Shown piece after piece: positions 23,501 through 31,201 of a stretch of DNA of 32,566 bases. Position 1 is the first letter of the stretch, and every line of letters begins with the position of its first letter. The notes under the pieces are model-generated. The model saw only the letters and a list, made by a program, of their open reading frames with translations. It made no database searches and was not told the origin of the DNA. The DNA is from Natronolimnobius sp. AArcel1 (GTDB lineage: Archaea; Halobacteriota; Halobacteria; Halobacteriales; Natrialbaceae): NCBI RefSeq assembly GCF_011043775.1, contig NZ_JAAKXY010000010.1:1-32566 (forward strand). Reading direction: 5' to 3'. A program made the position numbers and the translations under genes.

Positions 23501-24160
23501 ATCATCATCCACGACGTCGCTGGGCTGTTCATGCAGGTAGTTCGGATTCCGGTCAAGCAGTCGCTTTTCCTGGATGAAGTACAGGAAGATCATCCGATCA
23601 AGGATGACCTGCACATACCGTTGCTTTGCGTCACCACGGTCATCCGGAATACCGGAGACCTCCTGAACGAGATTGGTTCGGAGTTCTTCGAACTCTTCAT
23701 AGAACTCTTTGACCACCTGTTGTGTGTCGTACAGCGTGTCATAAATCGCCGCAGAGGAACCATACTCAATCGAGTTGAGTTTCTTCAGAACAGTATTCTT
23801 CTCCCCGCTGTCGCGCGTGAACTGGTCTTTGCTGAACGAGATTTTCTGGTGCTTGATGCGGCCGTGCTGCTGTCCTTCCCAGCTACGCATCCGCGTCAGG
23901 AAGGTGAACTCATCGAAATCGTTCGTGGCGACCAGATTGGTATGCCGGGAGCGGTTATCTGGCTTGAAGTCAGTGGCTGATTCTCCCGGCCCAGCATTGA
24001 CGATCACGACGAATTCGTCGTCACCGAGCTGAAGAACAAGTTCATTATCCTCTCCGAGATTCGGGCGGGGTTTCAGCCCGCGTTTCTCGAAGGAGTTAGC
24101 AATATCCTGTAGAGAGTCCCAGCCCGCGATATCGTCCGCGGTAATCTGCTGGAGAGTCAT
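20531..24160 (-). CDS. Eco57I-type N6-adenine DNA methyltransferase (DrmMI/PglX-like)
   Basis: A 1,209-aa methylase that should mark host DNA on adenine. An N-terminal helical domain leads to MGAYYTPEEITGFM (326-339), the SAM-binding motif I D415-PAVGSGAF, and the catalytic NPPW at 651-654 (FDVVIGNPPWEV). The long C-terminal half should contain target recognition. The first 200 residues include a short strand region (DEFVVIVNAG) and RMIFLYFIQEKRLL typical of large PglX-like enzymes; no PD-(D/E)XK motif stands out, so cleavage probably lies with the PLD-helicase. It follows the SH3-like gene by 56 bp and converges with the helicase gene. Opposed transcription of methylase and nuclease/helicase would allow the methylase to be made first. 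Confidence 0.88.
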   Translation of the reverse strand: MTLQQITADDIAGWDSLQDIANSFEKRGLKPRPNLGEDNELVLQLGDDEFVVIVNAGPGESATDFKPDNRSRHTNLVATNDFDEFTFLTRMRSWEGQQHGRIKHQKISFSKDQFTRDSGEKNTVLKKLNSIEYGSSAAIYDTLYDTQQVVKEFYEEFEELRTNLVQEVSGIPDDRGDAKQRYVQVILDRMIFLYFIQEKRLLDRNPNYLHEQPSDVVDDDEDWYENFYRPLFFDYLAEDKQNPEFGSLPYLNGGLFAKNPVEEDFPNAKLGESAEETNELFDDLLDFLSGWNWNVDERLDIVDPKNLSPAILGHIFEQTVNQKEMGAYYTPEEITGFMSRRTVHPYLLDQLNEAVDAEYDEIDDVFGFPGVEASSGEKVVADGGAMTQQVPTENVETGHVETLYHNILKEAHILDPAVGSGAFLLAAQDVLLDIYIQCIEYFQQLEQVGKGWELESRTRDELEEINKGQGGASLYAKRTVILNNLYGVDIDEGAVEICKLRLWLSMVADIEDEPNEVEPLPNIDFNIRHGNSLIGFTKVDEVATEKGDASLSNYGEGAGTGIKELYEDVIEVIERHQTATSSKVATNARRLAESRIETHSERLDQKVLEQFHDAGVEDVDGETLEQYYPFHWVLEFAPVYRDGGFDVVIGNPPWEVLSPNRHDFFSQYDETFRQYNANQKDAVEENLLEDPEIANKWNKHKETMERRADYFNKSQQYTLQSPKVAGRTVASENDLSALFLERAFELASTDSHVSLILPGFVFNGAIAKDLRNWMLENTSLGTIVGFENKGIFDNIDDRYRFGVLTFKNSGSTDYVRGLFGQNHLDILKTIDSDAVEIPKRVLANYSPEAGIFPGVTSQREADVLYKILSHPPIGNEDGHDWWADLMTKELHEPTDRGRFVESPDEGDYPVLEGENIYQFSHTPRFIDDLASPRYWSKDTDNPEESARARVRQKAFNKGYLKKALYESFGGGTTSKSQVQFVDELLEENRGEGLSESDVLPDYTEYRIGYRKISNSTNERTMVASVIPKGAVCIESVQLFRSYELNPKEEHLEQGNLHNAYERIFTDRELFCAVGLINSIPFDFLMRTKIETNMVKYKVEETQVPRLAEGDDWFHLISDRAAQLNCYGEDFAEMRDRLGDIDPATSPDERRRTQAELDAAAFHAYDLEREEAKFVLEDFHRTQNPRVMTEAYFNLVLEKYDEFEETGPKP

Positions 24161-24216
24161 ACTACTTGAAATCCGCCTTACTCTTATGAAGGTATGGAAA
24201 ACTTATCACCACGGAG

Positions 24217-24483
24217 TCATCCGATTATTCTTCGGATGCTGTCATGGACAAGGTCACGGTGGCGGAAATCCACGGGGATGACTTTGCCCGTTGACTGTCT
24301 TTTTACGCGATAGAGGTACTGGTCAAAGTCACGGCCGGTCTCAGTGTTCAGATCATCCGCCAGTCTGTCAGTAATGGTACACTCTACGCCGTAGTATGGA
24401 ACATCGGCGTCATCTTCTCCCAAATATACGGTTACTTCGTCGCCTTTCGAATACGACTCTGATGCAGGTTGTGGAGGTTTCAT
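24217..24483 (-). CDS. Small SH3-like beta-barrel protein
   Basis: An 88-aa protein: SKGDEVTVYLGEDD, then YYGVECTITDRL, then YLYRVKR and VDFRHRDLV. The pattern is a small barrel and matches the N-terminal domain of the nuclease-like protein at position 3 (G-D-x-V, G-x-x-C-x-V/I, Y-x-hydrophobic, then H/R-x-D/H-L). It lies between the putative replication gene and the methylase, all on the minus strand, with 79 and 56 bp gaps. It may be a specificity or antirestriction partner of the methylase, or a DNA-end adaptor. Function not known. Confidence 0.65.
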   Translation of the reverse strand: MKPPQPASESYSKGDEVTVYLGEDDADVPYYGVECTITDRLADDLNTETGRDFDQYLYRVKRQSTGKVIPVDFRHRDLVHDSIRRIIG

Positions 24484-24562
24484 AACAGGATATCAGTCTT
24501 ACTCTGTCTGTTCTTCGATCCTTCCTTGATTTGCGGATTTTGTGGCATTTGGTCCGGTCAGT

Positions 24563-27500
24563 TCACGACGGTGCAGCGGTTCGTGTTTCGGTGAGTTGTT
24601 GTATCGATACCTGTTCAAGTGTAGGTCCGAACGTCATGATGTGTGGTCGTCGCTTCGGAGCGCCGGTCGCCGCCCTGATCGGATCGATCCAAGATGCCCC
24701 CCACGACCACGATCGTCTCAATCGGTCGATGTTGATGGGGGCGTCGAAGAACACCCCAAAAACGGGATCATCGGGATCGACAATGCGTTCGGTGTCGACA
24801 AGGATCTCAGCCGCCTCCCAGAGGACATCCTGTAAAAGAACAGAATCATCATCTCCGATGTACCACGGAACAACATCGCCGCTGGTGTGATGCTCGTCAT
24901 CCCGGAATATTATAGCCAGTCGCCAACCACCGTCGTCTTCGGTGAGAAGGCCAGTCGCTTTGAGTTCATCCACGTAATCGTACCACGTGGACCGGTCACG
25001 ACCTGCTCGATTACAAATCTCGGTGACTGACAATGGTTCAGTCGCTTCGAGCAGCACCTTCACAAAGTCCTGGCCAGCAGCTCCCAGCCATGGACAGATA
25101 CGATTAGCTGAGAACGTCTCCTTCGCCAAGGCGAAGCGGATTTCGTCAACTCGAATGGAGCGACCAGGATGTTTCGTTTCGGTTTTCAACCCGTCTAACG
25201 CTTCAACAGCGTCGTACGGTGTCTCTGAGAATAGACAGAGCAACGAAACCGGATCGGCGGTCGGTGAGAGATTCTTCTCTGATAAGATGAGGTCCGCGGC
25301 TTGCTCAAACTGTTTGCGTTCGAATTCGAATGCCCATAGTGTGATCTTCACATTGAATTCTGGGGCATCATCTCTCGAATCACGTGGGTTCCTAAGCTCC
25401 GAGCGGAGATCCTCGACAAACTGGCTGTACTTTTCGCCGTTCTGATAGGCGAAGTCGCCGACCAGAACGAACGAGCCAATTAGTTCACCGAACGGATCGT
25501 CAGCGTCCACGTCAGCGAAGATCGTCCAGTCCAACTTCTCCTGACGCGTCTCGAACAGTTGTCGAAACGCAGAAAACTGAGCGTACTTCGATTGGATGGC
25601 CGAGCCGACAGCCATCGTTTTGACAAGGGCGTCCCAGCGCTCGGAGTCGAAATCTTGCGAGAAAGTTGGAAGACGAACCTCTCGAACGATGTCTACGTCA
25701 ACGAGGTCCATGATGTGGACAACCGTTCCGACCAAGCCAAGAGCGTTACAGACGATCGTCCCGCGGAACGACGCTTCGTCATCGAAGTTATCGTTGTGGA
25801 GCCGTGTCGTCAGCTTCGTGAGTTCATCCCGAGCGTCCATCAACGCATCAGCGTAGTCCGACGTTGTCTTGATCTTGTCTGGGAGCTCACCAAGACAGCG
25901 CGAACTGCGGAGGACCTGGCGATGTTCATAGAACAGGTTCGAGAAGTCGTGATCTGAAGACTCCAAGCGATCCTCGCTGAGTAACCACTCAAAGATACGT
26001 GGGTCGGTTAAGGCTCGGGCGGTGGACACCCAATACTGGAGTGGATTCACGTATTCAGCTGACGTGACTACGCGATCACCGCTTGGATCGATCCAGATTT
26101 GTGGGCAGCGGTAGTCGTCGGCCTTCTCAACCGGATAGTCAGCCAGTGAGAAAGCATTTGACCGGCTCGATGAGAGGGCTCCGAAGGCACGACGCCGGCT
26201 AAGGCTACCAACCGACGCATAGCCAGTGCCCTTTCGACGAGGGTCCCCGTCTGGGGGGGCCTCGTGTGCGGGCGGGTTTTCACGGCCATGGTCGGGGGAA
26301 TCCGACACATCGCTAAAGAAGTCATCAAGTCGTTGCTGTCGTGCGGTTTCCGCGTCAATAGTTTCGATTGTCTCTCGACCGGCAGCGGTCAACTCGACAT
26401 GGAGCCTCCCGTGCGCTCGGAACGCGTCCACCATCGAGAGATCAATCAGTGAGTCCTCCCGAGTGGTAATCCATTGACTAATCGCACCCTTCGTTGTGAC
26501 CGAAGGAATGGTGCTAATGAGCTCATCGTACGTGAGTGCACCGCCGGCGTCTGTGTGAAGCGTTCGGAGGATCGCCTTCGCTGTGGGTTGCTCATCGTAC
26601 GCGTCCATCGCGCGTTTGACGACATCCTCAATCTCTCCAGACCAGCGACGTCCAGTCCATCGCTCGCTAAAGTCAGTTGGCTCCAGACCGTGGTCTTTCT
26701 GAAACCATCGAAGGTCGATCGGCTTGCTGACAATGACGACCTCGCAGTGATGAGAGATTGCTTGAACTAACTTCACGACGGTCTCACGTCGTTTCCGATC
26801 TTTTTCCTCGAACGACCGGTTAAATCTAAACGCAAGTGTCGGCGTTTCCGATTGCTCATTGTCACTCCAGCCAAGAAGTCGCGCTGTTCCTAGCAACTGC
26901 TCAGTCAGCGCCCTCTGAGTTCCAAGTCGATGAGCTAGATACAGTAATCCCTTTGGCTCTTGTTGACTGAATAATAACTCTCGAAGGGCGGAGTCCAGTT
27001 CACTTTCATCCTCGTGTTCGAGTCCACGCGCATACCGCTGGATGACCGCTCGAAGATCGTATGCGACGTTATACTGCTCAAGCTTCTCTCCAAGTTCAGT
27101 CATAGAAAGTCCTGTGGCAAACTGACGGATACCGTCGATGAACGCAGTTTGAACACGCGGTCGCTTCAGTAATTCTGACCAGAGCTTGGTTGCGGTGGTT
27201 TCTTCATCGATGTCCAGATCAACAATCGCATTGACTGGGTAGTCACTATCAAGTACGAGTTCGCCAGTCGGCGGATCAACACTCTCAGGGGCTTCACCGA
27301 ACTCTTCAAGCATCTGATCAACTTGCTCTTCGCAGACATCCCAGTCTCTTGATGTACGCTTATCACCGTCTGCGAACGCGTCGATCCACCAGTCACTGGT
27401 TTGTTCGGCAAGTTCTTCCAGTGCCTCACGTTCCTGCTCACGTTTCTCGTCAAGGACCTTCACCCAGTGTTCAAACCGGTCGTAAGCGTCTGGACGAAGG

Positions 27501-27829
27501 TCTTCCTCGTTTGCCCCTCCAGTTAATTGCTCGATTTGACGGTCGATTTCTTGCTGTTGTTCGTAGTATTGTCCGTGGCCCTTTTTTTCAACGAATTGCT
27601 GATAGACGTCACCTTCACCAGCTTCTTTCGCACAAATCCGAGATCGTGCCTCTGCGGCTGCTTCTCGGGTTTGCCACGACCCCTTGTTCTTAACCTTCTT
27701 TACGGGTTGCTTGGTGTCGCAAAGCGGACACGTGATTGACGTCTGATACTCAAGCTTGTACGTGGGAGTGATCCAATACTGCTGGCACGTACAACATCCG
27801 GCCACGCTGTATTCGTGGTCAGACGTCAT
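24563..27829 (-). CDS. Large zinc-ribbon / winged-helix protein, candidate replication initiator
   Basis: A 1,088-aa acidic protein. The N-terminus has a zinc ribbon (C12-x2-C15 and C34-x2-C37) followed by KKVKNKGSW, resembling the haloarchaeal DUF5817 domain (from memory). Next is a coiled coil (about 85-150; QQQEIDRQIEQL, EKREQEREALEELAEQ). A winged helix lies at about 430-500 (TYDELISTIPSVTTKGAISQW) and another near 980-1020 (SVTEICNRAGRDRSTWYDYVDELKATG). No polymerase, helicase or nuclease motif was seen. It is the only large candidate for a replication protein on the plasmid, and its upstream region is rich in palindromes, so I infer an initiator. A component of the neighbouring restriction-like module is the alternative. 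Confidence 0.6.
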   Translation of the reverse strand: MTSDHEYSVAGCCTCQQYWITPTYKLEYQTSITCPLCDTKQPVKKVKNKGSWQTREAAAEARSRICAKEAGEGDVYQQFVEKKGHGQYYEQQQEIDRQIEQLTGGANEEDLRPDAYDRFEHWVKVLDEKREQEREALEELAEQTSDWWIDAFADGDKRTSRDWDVCEEQVDQMLEEFGEAPESVDPPTGELVLDSDYPVNAIVDLDIDEETTATKLWSELLKRPRVQTAFIDGIRQFATGLSMTELGEKLEQYNVAYDLRAVIQRYARGLEHEDESELDSALRELLFSQQEPKGLLYLAHRLGTQRALTEQLLGTARLLGWSDNEQSETPTLAFRFNRSFEEKDRKRRETVVKLVQAISHHCEVVIVSKPIDLRWFQKDHGLEPTDFSERWTGRRWSGEIEDVVKRAMDAYDEQPTAKAILRTLHTDAGGALTYDELISTIPSVTTKGAISQWITTREDSLIDLSMVDAFRAHGRLHVELTAAGRETIETIDAETARQQRLDDFFSDVSDSPDHGRENPPAHEAPPDGDPRRKGTGYASVGSLSRRRAFGALSSSRSNAFSLADYPVEKADDYRCPQIWIDPSGDRVVTSAEYVNPLQYWVSTARALTDPRIFEWLLSEDRLESSDHDFSNLFYEHRQVLRSSRCLGELPDKIKTTSDYADALMDARDELTKLTTRLHNDNFDDEASFRGTIVCNALGLVGTVVHIMDLVDVDIVREVRLPTFSQDFDSERWDALVKTMAVGSAIQSKYAQFSAFRQLFETRQEKLDWTIFADVDADDPFGELIGSFVLVGDFAYQNGEKYSQFVEDLRSELRNPRDSRDDAPEFNVKITLWAFEFERKQFEQAADLILSEKNLSPTADPVSLLCLFSETPYDAVEALDGLKTETKHPGRSIRVDEIRFALAKETFSANRICPWLGAAGQDFVKVLLEATEPLSVTEICNRAGRDRSTWYDYVDELKATGLLTEDDGGWRLAIIFRDDEHHTSGDVVPWYIGDDDSVLLQDVLWEAAEILVDTERIVDPDDPVFGVFFDAPINIDRLRRSWSWGASWIDPIRAATGAPKRRPHIMTFGPTLEQVSIQQLTETRTAAPS

Positions 27830-28498
27830 GCAGACGCACCTCTATTCCTCTCGCTAACGCTGACGTAGTGTGCTAACATGATTTCAGTTGTCGAGGTTGA
27901 TTTCGACACTGAGAAGGCTCTGTTTGCCTGGAAATCAGCAGTATACTGCTCAGAGCAGTCGCTGATCGAGAGGCAAACATTTATCAAGATCTGGGTCGCA
28001 AGAACAGGTAGCCAGCCTTTGGGGCAGGTTAAAGCCCCACTTTCTTGCGATCCACACCTATTACCTCCTGGTGTGTCTCTATCCCTACTTTTGATATGAG
28101 GAATGTCTGGGCGGTTTATAAAACCTTCCGCTGTTGGATTCCATCTCTTCAGAACCGTCTGATAATCATCAAACAGTGCCGCATCTAACACATTGACGAG
28201 AACCAGATACAGTTTGGAAACTGTGAAACGATGCCTCGAACCTCGGGTCTTTGCCTCCAAAGAAGTGTTACTACGGAGACTAAGATCTATAGAGAGATTT
28301 GTAGAACCGTTAGTACCAGATTTTGTGGTACTCACTGCTTATTACCTACGGAATTGGAGATCGTTCGAGTCGCGTCGGTTGACGAAATACCTAAAGCGCT
28401 CGACGGTGTAGAACTAGCCGGACACGCCACCCATACAGCGAGTCCGGTTTTGGGGTCGTTGGCGCGACCCCAGTCCTTCACCGTTCTCAGCGTCAGCT
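27830..28498. other. Palindrome-rich, origin-like region upstream of the large protein
   Basis: No gene. Perfect palindrome AGCAGTATACTGCT (27937-27950) overlaps ACTGCTC-A-GAGCAGT (27945-27959). GGGTCGCAAGAA (27993-28004) pairs with TTCTTGCGATCC (28042-28053; one G-T wobble), enclosing GGGGC/GCCCC (28021-28025 with 28034-28038). CACACC/GGTGTG lies at 28053-28058 and 28070-28075. A minus-strand TATA box (TTTATAAA, 28115-28122) would start a 260-nt leader through these hairpins into the large gene. GGGGTCG/CGACCCC (28452-28458 with 28465-28471) lies 28 nt after the stop of the AbrB-like gene. Confidence 0.55.
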
Positions 28499-28720
28499 CT
28501 ACTCGTCACCTCCAAGATCCTTTGTATAGACCTCTTCAACAGTCAATTCAGCTGTAACAACGACCTTCTCTATTTTTTCGCCCTTTTCGTACTCTAATTC
28601 CTCATCCGTTGCTCCGAGGATTCGTCGAGCGCGTTCGGGAATTGTGGCCACATACTTTGGTGGGCCAAACTCTAGTTGAGTCGTTGTTGTTTTCCCGACT
28701 CGACTGTCTTCTTCGGTCAT
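28499..28720 (-). CDS. Small AbrB/MazE-like protein
   Basis: A 73-aa protein: TTTTQLEFGPPKYVATIPERARRILG, then a Glu/Lys-rich segment and VVVTAELTVEEVYTKDL. The strand then P-x-x-A/R-R-x-L-G pattern recalls SpoVT/AbrB swapped-hairpin DNA-binding proteins, as in antitoxins and transcription factors. No toxin gene follows. The promoter lies in an inverted repeat CCAGTA-N10-TACTGG (28737-28758), a natural operator for a dimer. It is divergent from the RHH-recombinase operon and may regulate both. Confidence 0.55.
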   Translation of the reverse strand: MTEEDSRVGKTTTTQLEFGPPKYVATIPERARRILGATDEELEYEKGEKIEKVVVTAELTVEEVYTKDLGGDE

Positions 28721-28736
28721 ACGCGGCCCTATGAAT

Positions 28737-28758
28737 CCAGTATACTTAGTATTACTGG
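28737..28758. promoter_or_regulatory. Operator-like inverted repeat over the AbrB-like gene promoter
   Basis: CCAGTA, ten bases, TACTGG. It overlaps AGTATACT (28739-28746), which is also the probable leftward TATA element for a leaderless mRNA starting at 28720. GTATTACTGG (28749-28758) recurs exactly inverted at 28980-28989, in front of the divergent operon. Confidence 0.5.
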
Positions 28759-28890
28759 GGGCGCTCTAAGTATGCCTCAGTGAGTGAAGTATTTGCATTA
28801 GACAGACACTTGTCTCGAAATGATTATTGAACTCGAATCTCCATCCCTCCGCAGTCTTGCGTTTTTGATTGTTGACAGGAAAATACCGGC

Positions 28891-28992
28891 AGAAGTGTTG
28901 CTCTGTCTCGAACTTTATTTGCTATGGATTGTAACTCTATAGAAGTGTTGGTAAATCACGAACTTTTATAATACCGGGGCCAGTAATACCGA
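28891..28992 (+). promoter_or_regulatory. Promoter region of RHH-recombinase operon with repeats
   Basis: AGAAGTGTTG-N8-CGAACTTT occurs at 28891-28916 and again at 28941-28966, exactly 50 bp apart. The second copy runs into a TATA box (TTTTATAATA). Next come TAATACCG twice (28970-28977 and 28985-28992) and CCAGTAATAC (28980-28989). Initiation near 28994 would make the gene at 28995 leaderless, with operators covering the start site. Confidence 0.55.
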
Positions 28993-28994
28993 GT

Positions 28995-29393
28995 ATGACT
29001 GAGAGCGAGAAAATAATCGCGTTTAACCTCCAGAGTGATGCAGACTCAGAACCGCTTGATGATACCCTTCACTTTTACACGAATCCTGCTACCAAGGCAG
29101 AAGTCAAAGAGAGAGCAGAAGAGCTTGGTTTCAGCTCAATGTCCGAAGCGGCTCGTTATTTCCTTACCCTCGGAATGCATGCCTTCCCTGAGACCGATCC
29201 ACGGAAAAAAACAGCCGATTCTTCAGATAGAGACTATAAGCCACTCACAATCCGGGAGATTATTCCGGAAGGCGAAGAAAATGCGTTGAGTCTTAGAAAC
29301 GGAGAAGTCCTTGACAAGATCGACAAGCACCTCGCTGACGAGTTAACGAGAGATCCCAAAATCAACCGAGACGGGTGGGAGGTGTGGCGATGA
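28995..29393 (+). CDS. Ribbon-helix-helix regulator coupled to recombinase
   Basis: A 132-aa protein with an RHH (CopG/MetJ-like) core at about residues 25-63: strand LHFYTN, then helix KAEVKERAEELG and helix SMSEAARYFLTLGMHA. A Lys/Asp-rich C-terminal half follows. Its TGA overlaps the recombinase ATG (ATGA), so the two are co-translated. In SNJ2-type pleolipovirus modules small DNA-binding proteins accompany the integrase and tune recombination, so an excisionase or directionality role is plausible here. The upstream direct and inverted repeats are candidate binding sites. Confidence 0.75.
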   Translation: MTESEKIIAFNLQSDADSEPLDDTLHFYTNPATKAEVKERAEELGFSSMSEAARYFLTLGMHAFPETDPRKKTADSSDRDYKPLTIREIIPEGEENALSLRNGEVLDKIDKHLADELTRDPKINRDGWEVWR

Positions 29394-30505
29394 CGCTAGC
29401 GGATTTTGCAGACGACATACGAGAGAAGAGAGAAGACGAAACCATCCGAGAATACTACGTTGATCTCCGTAGTGACTCGCTCAGTCCTGCGTCAAAAGAT
29501 AGCGTCAAAACATCCTGGAATCGCCTCCAAGACTACTTAGATGAGGTCAATGCCTCTAGAAAGCCTAAAGAAAAAATCGGATTTGAGGATCTCACAAAAT
29601 CACGGGTCTTGCATTTCATTGATTGGCTGGACGTGAAAGATAGCACTGCTAACAATTATATTAATGATTTGTCTGCTATGGTTGCATGGTTCAACAACAA
29701 AGGGATGATGAGTGGGAATCCATTTCAGGAGGCTCTTGCTACTGATCCGTTCGAGAACACTGGAAAAACACCCAAGATGGAGGTCGGAATCGATAAGCTA
29801 AGAAGTGCTATTTCAGACATTGATGCCCCTCTTGCATTAGCAGTCATCGTTCTACTTCTGAAAACAGGAATTCGAATTGCTGAACTTGCAAATTTGGACG
29901 AAAGGGATCTTCATATCGATCATCCAATCAGTGGACGCCTCGATGACCCTCGCCCTGAGATCAAGAACAAGCCTGATACCATCTACATTGATTCCTCAAT
30001 CAACGAAGGGGAGTGTGTCAACGGAGAAGTCAGACCCGACTCAAATAAGCCTAATTCGACTCGGGTGGTTCCCATCGATAGCGAAGTCAAGAGCGTTCTC
30101 GCTTGGTATCTATCTATGAAGCCTCAGTCCAATTCACCTGCCAACCCACTGCTTGTGATCAACAATAGGGGTGGAAAAGGAATCGGTCAGAGAATGGGGA
30201 CTGAAGCTGCTCGACGGATAGTTAACGAGTGGTCTGATGATCATGGCTGGTACACTCCGAACAGTAGCTTTGGAGTGAAGCCTCACTGGTGTCGACACTG
30301 GTTCAGCACGATGATCCAGTCTAATGTTGATGGAGATCTGATCCAGGTGGGGGGCAAGGATGATTACGAAGATTTCCTGAGAGGTGATCAGTCAAGTTCG
30401 ACAAAAAGCGACTATCTGCAAATGAGTTGGGGTGGAAACGACTGGATGCACAAAGCACTGGAAGACGCTTTGCCGAGTCTGCTCACGGGTTCAGAGAATG
30501 AGTAG
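29390..30505 (+). CDS. SNJ2-like tyrosine recombinase/integrase
   Basis: A 371-aa integrase from ATG 29390, chosen over the upstream GTG at 29375 because it makes the ATGA overlap with the RHH gene. An N-terminal SAM-like binding domain (about 35-115; TANNYINDLSAMVAWF) precedes the catalytic domain: R162 in KTGIRIAELANL, a strand Arg/Lys in NSTRVVPID (220-230), H299-W-C-R302-H, then FLRGD (329-333) and Tyr342 (SDYLQMSW). The C-R-H-W and LRGD features recall the pleolipovirus SNJ2 integrase family. It would integrate or excise the plasmid, or resolve dimers. A tRNA 3' fragment at 9513-9537 is a possible attP. Confidence 0.8.
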   Translation: MTLADFADDIREKREDETIREYYVDLRSDSLSPASKDSVKTSWNRLQDYLDEVNASRKPKEKIGFEDLTKSRVLHFIDWLDVKDSTANNYINDLSAMVAWFNNKGMMSGNPFQEALATDPFENTGKTPKMEVGIDKLRSAISDIDAPLALAVIVLLLKTGIRIAELANLDERDLHIDHPISGRLDDPRPEIKNKPDTIYIDSSINEGECVNGEVRPDSNKPNSTRVVPIDSEVKSVLAWYLSMKPQSNSPANPLLVINNRGGKGIGQRMGTEAARRIVNEWSDDHGWYTPNSSFGVKPHWCRHWFSTMIQSNVDGDLIQVGGKDDYEDFLRGDQSSSTKSDYLQMSWGGNDWMHKALEDALPSLLTGSENE

Positions 30506-30520
30506 CACTCTTGACCAACT

Positions 30521-31090
30521 ATGACAGACCACAGTAATAAATCAAACAAGGACTGGCCGACGCCAGGTCCGAACGAACCCGTTCCGGCATGGGAAGAGTA
30601 TCGCCAGTTACGCGAGGCCGTTCACGACTACCTCGATCACGAACCAGATGACCCAGCCTGGAACGACATCTGGCGAGCACTCGGTGCGATTATGGGTAAA
30701 TACCAGCGGGATGCATTCCTCGAAGCCTTTGATCTCGACGAGCCAGCTGAGACGGCCTGTATTCGCCGCCTCATCACAGGCGAGGACAAGTGTATCCACT
30801 CACCTTTAGAAGCCGATGATGACCCGCAGGGGCCGCCTCACAAGCCACCTGCCAGTGATCACGCGACACTCTGGCTCGATGACGGTAAACCAGCTGTGTA
30901 CTCGATGCACGTCTATCCCGGAAACATCGAGCAGCTTGATGCTCGTGAACCACCCTACAACTTGTGGTTCGATCTCTTTGAGTTCGCCGCGGAGTGGGGG
31001 CTGGAGGTGTCTATTCTCCCGAAGTCGTGGTACAATCTCAGTAGTACTGTGCACGTCATTTTCTACCCGCCAGAACGCTTCCGGTCGTAG
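30521..31090 (+). CDS. Hypothetical acidic protein
   Basis: A 189-aa protein starting 15 bp after the recombinase stop and in the same direction. A Pro-rich N-terminus leads to helices (YRQLREAVHDYLDHEPDD; WRALGAIMGKYQRDAFLEAFD). An aromatic strand-rich second half follows (ATLWLDDGKPAVYSMHVYP; YNLWFDLFEFAAEWGLEV; TVHVIFYPPERF). No catalytic or binding motif is recognised. Its position suggests co-transcription with the recombinase operon. Confidence 0.65.
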   Translation: MTDHSNKSNKDWPTPGPNEPVPAWEEYRQLREAVHDYLDHEPDDPAWNDIWRALGAIMGKYQRDAFLEAFDLDEPAETACIRRLITGEDKCIHSPLEADDDPQGPPHKPPASDHATLWLDDGKPAVYSMHVYPGNIEQLDAREPPYNLWFDLFEFAAEWGLEVSILPKSWYNLSSTVHVIFYPPERFRS

Positions 31091-31117
31091 CTCAACTCGA
31101 ACCCGGTGTCTGACGTA

Positions 31118-31151
31118 AATTTATATTACCTGAGACACCTGTATTACCCGA
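31118..31151 (+). promoter_or_regulatory. parA promoter with direct-repeat operator
   Basis: TATA box AATTTATATT (31118-31127) merges with TATTACCTGA (31124-31133), repeated as TATTACCCGA at 31142-31151, 18 bp apart and around the expected start site. Partition operons are often repressed by their own small DNA-binding partner. The ribosome-binding-like GGTGG lies about 11 nt before the ATG at 31202. Confidence 0.5.
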
Positions 31152-31201
31152 ATGGCTCGAAAAACCCGCATTATACATGATACACATAAGGTGGAGCACA
31201 G

